Positions 1 through 8,423 of a stretch of 64,000 nt of DNA are shown in pieces. Both the position numbers and the translations under genes were made by a program. Source of the DNA: F-183 sp964627455 (GTDB lineage: Bacteria > Acidobacteriota > Terriglobia > Bryobacterales > Bryobacteraceae); contig CAZVKC010000017.1 of the NCBI GenBank assembly GCA_964627455.1, forward strand, positions 1-64,000, written 5' to 3'. Numbering within the stretch: position 1 is the stretch's first letter; every line of letters starts with the position of its first letter. Below the pieces are notes generated by a model. That model had not been told where the DNA came from. It worked only from the letters and a program-made list of their open reading frames with translations, and made no database searches.

Positions 1-61
1 TACTCGAAGCTGCCAGTGCGAGGCTCGCGATGAGCGCCGCTAGTCGGATCGTCCTGAACAT
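1..61 (-). CDS. N-terminus of an exported protein, cut by the left edge
   Basis: Reading leftwards from an ATG at 61-59, the frame stays open to the window edge and encodes about 20 residues: M-F-R-T-I-R, then a hydrophobic run (LAALIASLALAASS). This is a textbook signal peptide: a positive n-region followed by an Ala/Leu core. A good ribosome-binding site, AGGAG on the minus strand at 75-71, lies 9 bases before the ATG. The signal peptide and spacing make a real gene start likely. Nothing of the mature protein is visible, so no function can be given. It is divergent from the LGFP-repeat protein that begins at 314. Confidence 0.65.
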   Translation of the reverse strand, partial: MFRTIRLAALIASLALAASS

Positions 62-313
62 CCGTTGAGACTCCTGAAGCGATAGTTCCGCGTGTGTACA
101 GACGAAGAGACGAGGCTTCCCCTGCGCACGCAGACGATGCTTACTTTGCCGACCGGGCAATAGTTTTGTGTGGGAACCCCTGGGCGGACGTTGCCGAGGG
201 ATTATTAGATTCTGGACAGAATCGGACCCGAAGTCAATGGCTGGCTGATCGAAAAATCAAATCAGGCAGATAAAGCGGATTACAATCAAGCAACTCGGCA
301 GGACAGGAGGGGT
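62..313. promoter_or_regulatory. Divergent intergenic region
   Basis: These 252 bases separate two divergently transcribed genes for exported proteins and must carry both promoters. On the plus strand TACAAT (281-286) is a possible -10 box, but no convincing -35 lies 17 bases upstream. AGGAGG (305-310) sits only 3 bases before the TTG at 314, closer than usual. No coding frame, repeat or RNA gene is apparent. Confidence 0.35.
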
Positions 314-3300
314 TTGAGTACAATAGCCTTTTCCGTGATGCCCCGACTGACCCACCGTACCCTGTCCTTGCTTGCGGGGTGTCTCGCTCTTACTTGCAGT
401 TCGCATGCGCAGGACGTCGGCAGCGGCGCGCCTAACGAGACGATCCGCAACATGTTCGTCCAGGCGTACTACCGCAACGGCTTCTCGAACCTCGTCTCCC
501 TGCCCCCGGTTGCCGACGTGAAACGGCTGGGATCCACCGGCTACGTGCAGGAGTTCAACGACGCGGCGAAGACCTCGGGCGTCAAACTCGCGCTGGTAAA
601 ACCGAACGACAGCACCGCCCAGGCTGAAGGCGCGATCACCGTCTTCCAGATGCAGTCCGGCCTGTACGCCTACTTCAACAGTGTGGGCGTCAATACGGCG
701 GGTTACCCGACGAGCGACACGCGTGATTGCGGCACATTGCCCGACGGCAACACCTGCACCTACCAGACCTTCGACAAGAACTATGGTCTCTTCGTCTACT
801 CGCGCCCGGTGAACCTCAACACCACCAATTTCTCGACACGGGATCCCTATTACACGCGCTGGGTGGCTGCGGGCGGCATCGCGACCATGGGGCCGGCAAA
901 CATTGCCGAAACAGCTTTCACGTCGAAGGGCGGCGCGACGGGCACCGTCCAGACTTACGTCTTTGGCGCGGTCTTCAACATCACCGGCGGGACCATCGCC
1001 GCGCGCCAGATCACGGTCAAGCCGTCGATCTACTCGGTCTATGCAGCCAATGGCGGATACACCGGCTTCCTCGGCGTCCCTTTAACGGAAGAGGTCGTGG
1101 TCACGGGCGGCAGGCGCAGACAGTCGTTCGAAGGCGGATCGATTGAATACGATCCAAGCCAGAACGGCAGCGGGACCCTGCGTTTGCCCGTGGCTTCAGT
1201 GGTCCTCGCGCCGCAGCAGGGACCGATCCGTCTGAACGTCAACGACACACTCACCGTTTCCGCGATCACCTACGGACCCGACGGGTCGACGCTCACCGGC
1301 CGTGACATTGTATGGGCCACCTCCAACGGCCGGATCGCATCGATTACGCCGTCCGGACCGACGGTCCTCGTCAAGGCCGTCGGCGGGGGACCCGCGACCA
1401 TCACGGCGACCAGCGAGGGAAAGGTGAGCGCGGCGTTGAGCCTCTTTGTAACAGCCCCCTGTTGCGCGGTCGGTGAAGGCGCGCCCACGACGGCGTTGCA
1501 GCAGGCGTTCCAGGACGCGATCACGCGGAATCGATTGACGCCCCGCCTGCCGGCCGGTAGCCCTGCAACACGGGTGGGATTCGGCTACATCCAGGAATTC
1601 GTGGGATCCACGGACGGGCAACCATTCTGGATCGCGGTGTCCGAGAAGACGATCGCGGGTTATGTACTGCGCGGCTCGATCCTGTCCCGGTATCAGGAAC
1701 TCGGCGGTCCAGCCGGTATCCTCGGCTACCCGACGACGGATCCGACAACGGGCGGACGGCAGAACTTCGAAAACGGCAGCCTCGTCGGCAATCCGGTGCG
1801 GATGGTGCAGGGCGCGATCCTCGCGAAATGGGCCGTGCTCGGGTACGAGACGGGAGTGGCGGGTCCGGCAACGGGAGATCCCGAAGCATTTCTGAGCTTC
1901 CGCGCCACGGCCGGACGCGCGCAGGCGTTTCGCGGCGCGGCGATCTTCGAGATCCTGCAGGGCGCCCTCAATCAGGTCGGCAAGGTGTACTACGTCAAGG
2001 GCGTGATCCTCGCGAAGTACGCGTCGCTTGGATTCGCAGCGAGCAAACTGGGCGCGCCAACCAGCGACGAGTTCGTGTTGAACGGGCAGAATCACCAGGA
2101 ATTCGAAGGCGGATTCATGGAGTACGGCTTCGGCGACACCGAAGTACGCGTGACCGAAAATGCCCGGCAGCCGCAGGTCACTGCGACGCCTGGGTCCGTT
2201 TCCGCGGGCACCATCGTGCGGCTTGCGCTGGGCGGTTTCGATAACGACGCGCAGGTCCGCGTATCGATCACAGGGCAATCGGATTTCACGGTGACCACCG
2301 CGAGCGGCGCCTATGTGTGGGAGAACTACATTCCGACCACGGCCCGCAGCGCGGCCATCACGGTTCGCGCGGTGGATACGAAGACGCAAGCTGCGGCGCA
2401 AGTTGTCTACAACGTGGTATCGACGCCTGAGGCGCGCATCAAACTGTCGATCGTTCGCGGTGACCAGCAGAGTGGGCCTCCTGGCGCCATCCTCGCTCAA
2501 CCCGTGGTCGTGCGGCTCGCGGATCCCGCTGGTGTGCCCGTGCCGAATGCGGCGGTGCGCTGGGCGGCTTCACCGGGGTCGTCGATGGCGCTGGCGGACG
2601 GGTCGACCAATGAGAGTGGCGAAGCCCGCGCCTGGTTCCGGCTCGCAAATAATGAAGGCACCGCATTGGGGACTGCCGAGGCAAGCGGACAGGTAGTAAC
2701 GTTCGGCGCCCGTGCGGTGCGAACGACATTGACCGGGTTCCCCAAACTGACGCAGGATTCCACGCTGCCGCTCGGCAATGGATCCGGCACGATCGCCCGC
2801 AAGGGCGCGCTTCTCACTGCGGCGGCTTCGGTCATCCGCTATCACCAGTCGCGCAACGAACTTCCCACCACGCAAGGCCTCGCCGACGCGGTCAACCTGA
2901 ACACCTATCTGAAGGCGTTTTGCGCGTTCGACTCGGTTGGCGCGCAGATCTGCGATGGATTCCTCGAAGCGCCGGGCACCGGGGATCAGATCGTGAACCT
3001 GTGGCGGCTGCCCGGTTTCGTCGGCGGCGGTTTGACCGTGCAGGGCGAACCCGCCACCGAGGCGCGTATTCGGGATCTGGTTTCGCAGGGCCTGGCTCCG
3101 ATCCTGGCGCTGCGGTTGTTTGCGGGCGACCAGTTGACGGGATCCCATTTCGTGGTCGCAACCGGCGTCGCGGGCAACGGCGCGATCCTGGTGCAGGATC
3201 CGCTCTTCAAGCAGGAAGCTCTGGCGGACCTGCAGTTCGGCTTCACGGCAGGCGGCGGCACGACGCTGCGCGCGGAATTGAGCGGTGTTGTGACGTTGTC

Positions 3301-4252
3301 CCCCAAGGCTCCGGCCGCACCAGGCGTCCTGCTCGCGGCCACTGGCGCAACCGGCATCGAGACGCCCACCGGACCCTGCTCGGATAGCTTCGCTTTCACG
3401 ACCTTTGCGGTGCATCCCGCCGAGACCGCTTCATCGAAAGGCGTACAGCCCTTCAGCATGGCGTTCTGCGCGGCGGCCGACTCGAGCGCGCTGTATCAGG
3501 CTTTTGTGACGCGCACCGACAGCGAGTTCCTGGGTTCGTTTACGGACCTCGCCAACCCGGGGAACCGGGAGGATCTGTCCGGCGGCGGATCCGCGGCATT
3601 CCGCATCCTCCGCAAGGGTGCGCAGTGGGGACTGGCGCCGCTCGAGGTCGCCTTCGACGCGGCGAGCGTGGTCAACGGCGCGAGCTATACGCCGGACCTG
3701 GCGCCGGGTTCTTTGGCTACGATCTTCGGGACGGGATTTGCGCGTCCCGGCACGCCAGCGCCCGACGTGTTGGTGAACGGATCGCCGGCGCGCGTCGTGC
3801 AGGCTTTCCCCTTCCAGCTCAATTTCGTGATCCCGGCCGACGCACAGACTGGACCAGCGACCTTGACGGTTTCCTCGGACTTCGGATTCGCGGAGCAGAC
3901 AGTTCCGTTGAAGGCGAGTGCTCCGGCGATCGTCATCACGTCGCAGACGGCCCCGCGGTCCGGCGCCGTGTTCAACGCTGCGGACTCCCGCGCGAACTCC
4001 CGGTACAACCCGGTGGCGCGCGGCCAGAATGTACAGGTGTACATGACAGGTCTGGCACGGACGCAAGCCGTAACCGCGACCATCGGGGGGCAGGACGCAC
4101 GAGTGATCTCGGTTGCCACGGTTCCTTCCCTGCCCGGCATTTCCATGGTGACGCTGGCCACCCCGGCGGGACTGCCACCGAGCCTCAACGCCGAGTTGTA
4201 CATACTGCAGGGCGACGCCAGTTCGAACGCAGTCGACGTCGCAATCCAGTAG
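314..4252 (+). CDS. Secreted LGFP-repeat / Ig-like / C39-like surface protein with Solibacter-type C-terminus
   Basis: Exported 1312-residue mosaic protein. The start is TTG at 314 or, more naturally for the signal peptide (MPRLTHRTLSLLAG...SSHAQ), ATG at 338. Domains in order: LGFP-type repeats in two blocks (about 30-285 and 395-615; motifs such as LGYPTTDP, LGAPTSDE and EGGxxEY), a BIG2-like Ig domain between them (about 295-385), a second Ig region, an invasin-type BIG1 domain (about 715-815), and a papain-fold C39-like domain (about 820-1000). The C39-like domain keeps the His (H945, in GSHFVVATG) and the Asp (D962, in VQDP), but Ala832 stands where the catalytic Cys is expected. The last ~200 residues (from VVNGASYTPDLAPGSLATIFG) match the C-terminal domain known from Solibacter paralogues. 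LGFP repeats are associated with cell-wall binding; an envelope or adhesion role is inferred. Confidence 0.85.
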   Translation: MSTIAFSVMPRLTHRTLSLLAGCLALTCSSHAQDVGSGAPNETIRNMFVQAYYRNGFSNLVSLPPVADVKRLGSTGYVQEFNDAAKTSGVKLALVKPNDSTAQAEGAITVFQMQSGLYAYFNSVGVNTAGYPTSDTRDCGTLPDGNTCTYQTFDKNYGLFVYSRPVNLNTTNFSTRDPYYTRWVAAGGIATMGPANIAETAFTSKGGATGTVQTYVFGAVFNITGGTIAARQITVKPSIYSVYAANGGYTGFLGVPLTEEVVVTGGRRRQSFEGGSIEYDPSQNGSGTLRLPVASVVLAPQQGPIRLNVNDTLTVSAITYGPDGSTLTGRDIVWATSNGRIASITPSGPTVLVKAVGGGPATITATSEGKVSAALSLFVTAPCCAVGEGAPTTALQQAFQDAITRNRLTPRLPAGSPATRVGFGYIQEFVGSTDGQPFWIAVSEKTIAGYVLRGSILSRYQELGGPAGILGYPTTDPTTGGRQNFENGSLVGNPVRMVQGAILAKWAVLGYETGVAGPATGDPEAFLSFRATAGRAQAFRGAAIFEILQGALNQVGKVYYVKGVILAKYASLGFAASKLGAPTSDEFVLNGQNHQEFEGGFMEYGFGDTEVRVTENARQPQVTATPGSVSAGTIVRLALGGFDNDAQVRVSITGQSDFTVTTASGAYVWENYIPTTARSAAITVRAVDTKTQAAAQVVYNVVSTPEARIKLSIVRGDQQSGPPGAILAQPVVVRLADPAGVPVPNAAVRWAASPGSSMALADGSTNESGEARAWFRLANNEGTALGTAEASGQVVTFGARAVRTTLTGFPKLTQDSTLPLGNGSGTIARKGALLTAAASVIRYHQSRNELPTTQGLADAVNLNTYLKAFCAFDSVGAQICDGFLEAPGTGDQIVNLWRLPGFVGGGLTVQGEPATEARIRDLVSQGLAPILALRLFAGDQLTGSHFVVATGVAGNGAILVQDPLFKQEALADLQFGFTAGGGTTLRAELSGVVTLSPKAPAAPGVLLAATGATGIETPTGPCSDSFAFTTFAVHPAETASSKGVQPFSMAFCAAADSSALYQAFVTRTDSEFLGSFTDLANPGNREDLSGGGSAAFRILRKGAQWGLAPLEVAFDAASVVNGASYTPDLAPGSLATIFGTGFARPGTPAPDVLVNGSPARVVQAFPFQLNFVIPADAQTGPATLTVSSDFGFAEQTVPLKASAPAIVITSQTAPRSGAVFNAADSRANSRYNPVARGQNVQVYMTGLARTQAVTATIGGQDARVISVATVPSLPGISMVTLATPAGLPPSLNAELYILQGDASSNAVDVAIQ

Positions 4253-4280
4253 CTGCGGGGATGGATCCTTCCACTCTCTG

Positions 4281-4317
4281 ATCGGCGCTCATAAAGTCCC
4301 AGTACCGGGACGCCGAT
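4281..4317 (+). terminator. Bulged inverted repeat after the LGFP gene
   Basis: ATCGGCG (4281-4287) pairs with CGCCGAT (4311-4317), and TCCC (4297-4300) pairs with GGGA (4307-4310) inside it. It lies about 30 bases after the stop at 4252 and about 30 bases before the next gene. No T-tract follows, so this could be a weak terminator or a leader structure of the downstream gene. Confidence 0.3.
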
Positions 4318-4348
4318 AGAACTACGAGGAGGAAGGTTCACCCCCAGT

Positions 4349-4804
4349 ATGATGAAGGCTTTCTTGTTAACGGCGCTCGCGGCCGCGCTCAGCTTCGCTC
4401 AGGGCGCACTTCCGTCGAATTCGTCTTTCTATTCGACTCCGACCTACCCGGACGTCACCAAGATTGGCAGCGGCCCCGGCTGGCTGCAGTTTGACGCCAG
4501 GAATGAGATGAAGTTTGTCCCTAAGAAGGGCGAAGAGGTCCGGATTCCGTACAAGGCGATCAAGAATCTCCAGTACGAGCGTGCAGCCCAGCCGCCGGTT
4601 GAGAAGGCTCACAAGTCCAAGTTCTCGGTGCCCGTGAAGATGAACTTCATCGCCAAGCACCAGGTCACGATCCGGTACGATGCGGAACATGGCCCCGAAA
4701 CGACCACTCTGTGGCTGGACAACAGCAATTACCAGAGCGTGCTCGGCACCTTGAAAGCCAAGACCGGGCTGAACGTCGAGCGCACCGGCGTGAATACCTG
4801 GTAA
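4349..4804 (+). CDS. Small secreted protein, function unknown
   Basis: A 151-residue protein with a clear signal peptide (MMKAFLLTALAAALSFAQG) and a mature part of about 130 residues rich in beta-prone segments and lysine/histidine. Two ATGs stand in tandem (4349 and 4352). A purine-rich GAGGAGGAAGG stretch lies about 14 bases upstream. I recognise no domain. The pattern (WLQFDARNEMKFVP, VRIPYKAIKNLQYE, VTIRYD) would fit a small beta-rich fold. It is codirectional with the LGFP gene and convergent with the hotdog-fold gene, 6 bases away. Confidence 0.7.
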   Translation: MMKAFLLTALAAALSFAQGALPSNSSFYSTPTYPDVTKIGSGPGWLQFDARNEMKFVPKKGEEVRIPYKAIKNLQYERAAQPPVEKAHKSKFSVPVKMNFIAKHQVTIRYDAEHGPETTTLWLDNSNYQSVLGTLKAKTGLNVERTGVNTW

Positions 4805-4810
4805 GCCCTG

Positions 4811-5530
4811 TCAGGCTTCCAGTCCCCTGAACTTCCAGATCGCGGTGTGGTCGATCCATGCGACCGGCGACATCGCCTGATCTACATCCAGATACACGAC
4901 ACGAAAGGTCACGAATCCGTGGCCTTTTCGTTCTTTGTGTTCCAGTATCTCGCCGCGGACCTCGACTTCCCGTATCTGATTCATTCCATTGAACAGCCAG
5001 TGGATACGGCTGCCAGCGTGGATCCACGGATCGAGAATGAAGTTGTGCATCAGGAGGCGGTTAGCGAGTTCCAGAAACTCCCGCGCCGTTTGCGAGGCGG
5101 ACTCGCCGGTCCGCAGGTTTCTGCGAAACGAACCCAAGCTGGCGCCGGACGTGAGAAGGTCCTCGCACGCCTTGGGACGGACCGAAGGCAATGGTGCAAA
5201 CTGCGGCACGGCGGCGGTTTCCAGTACACCGGTTTCGTATCGTAGCGTTGCCCGGTCATCCGCCTGCACCAGCCTCTCCTGCGGATCCAACGTGACATGG
5301 ACGGCTTCGCCGTCGTAGTACGGCTTGAGCAGACGAAGTTCCGCGAAGCCGCCGGCCGCGAACCAGCCGGGTTCCGTGTCGATCAGGAGACGGGTCATAT
5401 ACTCGAACACATCGACGCCCGGAACCAACCCAGCCTGAAAGCCGAGACTTTGGGCGACGTCGTCCGCATGCATCCGGTTTTCGGACTCCGGATCCGAATT
5501 GACCGCCGTAAGATGGAGTTCCCGGATCAT
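4811..5530 (-). CDS. Hotdog-fold (MaoC-like) protein
   Basis: A 239-residue cytoplasmic protein. The N-terminal half (ENRMHADDVAQSLGFQAGL, then LVPGVDVFEYMTRLLID and PYYDGEAVHV) follows the pattern of MaoC-type hotdog proteins: an N/H-x-DD-x-A segment, a Gly-rich helix start, a central hydrophobic helix, then a strand with Y-x-GE. A second, weaker hotdog-like half may follow (SRIHWLFNGMNQIREVEVRGEI...). MaoC proteins hydrate enoyl-CoA or bind acyl thioesters; substrate unknown here. It begins 7 bases after the unknown protein at 5538-6629, so the two are probably co-transcribed. The family call is tentative. Confidence 0.65.
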   Translation of the reverse strand: MIRELHLTAVNSDPESENRMHADDVAQSLGFQAGLVPGVDVFEYMTRLLIDTEPGWFAAGGFAELRLLKPYYDGEAVHVTLDPQERLVQADDRATLRYETGVLETAAVPQFAPLPSVRPKACEDLLTSGASLGSFRRNLRTGESASQTAREFLELANRLLMHNFILDPWIHAGSRIHWLFNGMNQIREVEVRGEILEHKERKGHGFVTFRVVYLDVDQAMSPVAWIDHTAIWKFRGLEA

Positions 5531-5537
5531 GGCGCGT

Positions 5538-6629
5538 TTAGCTGCGGATCCTCTTCACCAGCGCCTTCAGGTCTTCCCCGGGTTGAGCCGTGCAATGGAC
5601 TCGTCCACCGCAAGCTCGCGAGATCTCTTCGAGCGACGGTTCAGTGGAAGCGATGGACACGGCGGCGCCTGCCGCACGGATCGCTTCCGCGACGGCAGGA
5701 TCGAACGAAGTCTCGTCGAAGCGCGGAGAGACGGCCTGCGCCGGACGGCCGGCTTCCTTGAGGTCCGCCAGCAGGGCCGCGACCTCGCCGGCTTCGGTCG
5801 GTTCTCCAGCGGATGCCCAGGAGATTTCGAGATCGGGACGCCGCCAGGGCCACTGCTCGCCGGCGTTCGATTTCACGCAATTGTCGAAGGCGTGACCGAC
5901 GGCGTCTTTGCGGGTTTCGGGATCCAGTTGGGCGACGTCCAGAATGAGTTTCGTGTAGCCGGAGCGTTCGAGGACCGAATCGAGGACCTGCGGCCCACCT
6001 TCAAGCCCGAGAACAATGGGTGAGGCGGGAATGGAATAGCCGTCACGCCAGCCGGCGCGGATCGCGCGAAACACGCCCGCAGCCCAGTCACCGGCAAAAC
6101 CGGCGACATTGAGATTGCTCTCCTGGTGGATCGATTTGAAGATCCCGAAAGAGTCGTGGTCGGCGGAGAAAATCGTGCAGGCGTTGCCGGACGGTTTGGG
6201 CAGAAAGGCCCGATCGACTTCCCGTGCGAAGGTCCGGATACTCGCCGCATGCGTGGCCGGATCGAAGGGAACGGTGTTGATGACGATTTCGCGGCCGCCG
6301 CCGGGACGCATGCGCCCGATCAGAATCGATTTCTGAAACAGCCCAGACGAGGGAGCCGAGGAGGTAGCAATGCGCAACAGGTATGGTTTCGCTACCCCGC
6401 CCCGGACAGCGTCGACCGCCAGGAAAAAGGAGTTGGGATGGATGGGATCAGGTTGGAGCGACCCCATGTAAGGAACAATCGTTTCGAGGCCAAGCAGCGC
6501 GGCCCGTCCGGCTGCGCGGTTGCGGAGGTCGTCATTCAATCGGCGGCCTTCCACCTGCTGGAAAATCACCTCAGCCAGCGACGCGGCCTCGTTTGCGCGC
6601 ACCGGCAACTCGAGTTGAAGGGGGTCCAA
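5538..6629 (-). CDS. Conserved hypothetical protein
   Basis: 363 residues, probably starting at TTG 6629, with no signal peptide or membrane segment. I do not recognise the family. Visible features are a helical N-terminus (about 1-60), a GREIVINTVPF strand-loop near 110-120, a stretch containing FSADHDSFG and AGFAGDWAAGVFRAI, and a C-terminal half with alternating strand and helix segments (PIVLGLEGG, TKLILDVAQL, AAVSIAS) that suggests an alpha/beta or TIM-barrel-like fold. It lies between galU (55 bases upstream) and the hotdog protein (7 bases downstream), all on the minus strand. That suggests an operon but does not show a function. Confidence 0.6.
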   Translation of the reverse strand: MDPLQLELPVRANEAASLAEVIFQQVEGRRLNDDLRNRAAGRAALLGLETIVPYMGSLQPDPIHPNSFFLAVDAVRGGVAKPYLLRIATSSAPSSGLFQKSILIGRMRPGGGREIVINTVPFDPATHAASIRTFAREVDRAFLPKPSGNACTIFSADHDSFGIFKSIHQESNLNVAGFAGDWAAGVFRAIRAGWRDGYSIPASPIVLGLEGGPQVLDSVLERSGYTKLILDVAQLDPETRKDAVGHAFDNCVKSNAGEQWPWRRPDLEISWASAGEPTEAGEVAALLADLKEAGRPAQAVSPRFDETSFDPAVAEAIRAAGAAVSIASTEPSLEEISRACGGRVHCTAQPGEDLKALVKRIRS

Positions 6630-6684
6630 AGTTCTTTATACTCGAAACCCCGCGAGCTTGCAAATGTCTCGAAGATTGAGGCTT

Positions 6685-7569
6685 TTACAAGTGCAGCGAT
6701 TTGAGGTAGTCGCGGAAGGGTCCACCGAGATCCTGCCGCTTGAGCCCGAATTCGACGGTCGCCTTCAGGAAGCCCAGCTTGTCGCCCGCGTCGTAGCGGG
6801 TCCCTTCGAACTTATAGCCGTAAATCGGACGGCTGCGCAGAAGGTGCTTCAGCGCGTCCGTCAGTTGGAGTTCGCCGCCGGCGCCGGGTTCGATCGCTTC
6901 GATCGAGGTGAAAATCTCGGGAGTCAAAACGTAACGGCCAATGATCGCCAGGTTCGAGGGAGCATCTTCAGCTTTGGGCTTCTCGACCATGCTGCGAATC
7001 CGATACAGACGATTGCCGCCGCCGGCATGGCTGATCGGTTCCGCATCCACGACGCCATACGCCGAAATCTGGTCCCGGGGGACCTCCATCAGCGCCACGA
7101 CGGAAGCACCGTAGAACTCGTAGATGTCGAGCAACTGGCGAAGACAGGGGACCCCGGCGTCAATGACGTCGTCGGACAGAATGACCGAAAAGGGTTCGTT
7201 GCCCACCAGATCCTTGGCGCGTAGCACGGCATGACCGAGCCCGAGCGCCTCCTTCTGGCGAACATACGCGATGTCAATCATTTCCGAGACGGATCGAACG
7301 GCCTGCAACAAATCCTTCTTGTTGCGGGAACTGAGCAAATGCTCGAGTTCGAAACTCACGTCGAAATGATCTTCGATTGCGGTCTTTCCACGCCCGGTGA
7401 CGATGATGATGTTCTTAAGGCCCGAATGCATGGCCTCTTCGACACCGTACTGAATCAGAGGCTTGTCCACCAAAGGCAACATTTCTTTCGGTTGTGCTTT
7501 GGTGGCAGGCAGGAATCGGGTACCGAGTCCTGCAGCCGGAAATACGGCTTTTCTGACGCGTGGAATCAT
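6685..7569 (-). CDS. galU: UTP--glucose-1-phosphate uridylyltransferase
   Basis: Makes UDP-glucose from UTP and glucose-1-phosphate in the cytoplasm, for polysaccharide and glycolipid synthesis. At 294 residues it is full length. The nucleotidyltransferase signature is intact at about 11-41 (PAAGLGTRFLPATKAQPKEM, then LPLVDKPLIQY), followed by the GalU pattern (GVEEAMHSGLKNIIIVTGRGK, VILSDDVID, IIGRYVLTPEIF, YKFEGTRYDAGDKLGFL). The start is the ATG at 7569. It is followed on the same strand by the unknown gene at 6629-5538 and preceded by the response regulator, 53 bases away. Confidence 0.93.
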   Translation of the reverse strand: MIPRVRKAVFPAAGLGTRFLPATKAQPKEMLPLVDKPLIQYGVEEAMHSGLKNIIIVTGRGKTAIEDHFDVSFELEHLLSSRNKKDLLQAVRSVSEMIDIAYVRQKEALGLGHAVLRAKDLVGNEPFSVILSDDVIDAGVPCLRQLLDIYEFYGASVVALMEVPRDQISAYGVVDAEPISHAGGGNRLYRIRSMVEKPKAEDAPSNLAIIGRYVLTPEIFTSIEAIEPGAGGELQLTDALKHLLRSRPIYGYKFEGTRYDAGDKLGFLKATVEFGLKRQDLGGPFRDYLKSLHL

Positions 7570-7622
7570 AGTCGCTCAGTTCGAAGTGTAGCAACAGCAG
7601 CGCTACGGAGGTCTGTCCTGGA

Positions 7623-8288
7623 CTACGCCAGATTCGGGATCTTGATGATCTTCTTCTGGATCGCGTACTGCACCAGTTGCGCCTTGTTGTGGATGTCCAA
7701 CTTTCTCATCAGGTTGAACTTATGCGCTTCCACGGTCTTCACGCTGAGATTCAGGTCGCAGGCGATTTCCTTGACGGAGTTGCCTTCGGCCAGCATCTTG
7801 AGGACTTCGCGCTCGCGAGTCGTCAGCGTCGCAAAGCGCGGCAGACGGTTGGCCGACTTGATGCGGGAACGGAAATCGTCGACCAGTTGCGACAACATCC
7901 GCGGACTCAAATAGCTGCCGCCGCGGCAGATGTCGCGAACAGCGGCAACCAGTTGCTGGGACGGGCTGTCCTTCAGCACATAGCCGCTCGCACCCACTTC
8001 CATGCCTTCGACGAGATAATCTTCGTCGTCATACATGGTGAGGAACAGCACCTTCGTCTCAGGGCGGTTCTTGCGGATCTGGCGCGTCGCCTCGAAGCTG
8101 CTCAAGCCAGGCATGCCGATGTCCATGAGAATGACGTCCGGCTTGACTTCCGCGGCCTTCTCCACCGCATCTCCGCCGTTCGACGCCTCTCCGATGACTT
8201 CCATATCCAGTTCAGCGGAAATCAGGGTTTTGATGCCCTGGCGGAACAGAGTGTGGTCATCCGCCAACATGATCCGAATCTTCGCCAT
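7623..8288 (-). CDS. Response regulator, NarL/FixJ family
   Basis: A 221-residue DNA-binding response regulator. The start was set at the ATG of MAKIRIMLADDHTLF (8288), which has GGAGG 10 bases upstream; the frame stays open further but lacks a receiver sequence there. The receiver domain (1-120) has acidic pocket residues D10/D11, phospho-acceptor D56 (VILMDIGMPG), T84 and K106 (VLKDSP). The LuxR-type helix-turn-helix is at about 154-211 (TLTTREREVLKMLAEG, VKEIACDLNLSVKTVEAHK). The histidine kinase directly upstream (8424-10178) is the obvious partner. Targets are unknown. Confidence 0.92.
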   Translation of the reverse strand: MAKIRIMLADDHTLFRQGIKTLISAELDMEVIGEASNGGDAVEKAAEVKPDVILMDIGMPGLSSFEATRQIRKNRPETKVLFLTMYDDEDYLVEGMEVGASGYVLKDSPSQQLVAAVRDICRGGSYLSPRMLSQLVDDFRSRIKSANRLPRFATLTTREREVLKMLAEGNSVKEIACDLNLSVKTVEAHKFNLMRKLDIHNKAQLVQYAIQKKIIKIPNLA

Positions 8289-8423
8289 ATCGTTAATTCC
8301 TCCGCTCTCCTTCAGAGCGTCTGCATCCTTCTCTAAGCGCGCGCACCGCACCGGCGGCACACGACTCCCTTTGTTGTTCTCCGCCTAACCCTGCGCGGCA
8401 GGCGAAAGCCAGTTCATCCCGTC

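Noticed and set aside
1196..2500. Minus-strand frames inside the LGFP-repeat gene
   Set aside because: Composition-driven shadows; the plus-strand protein has clear repeats and a signal peptide.
7570..7622. Short GTAGC...GCTAC inverted repeat between galU and the response regulator
   Set aside because: Only 5 pairs, no T-tract, not convincing as a terminator.
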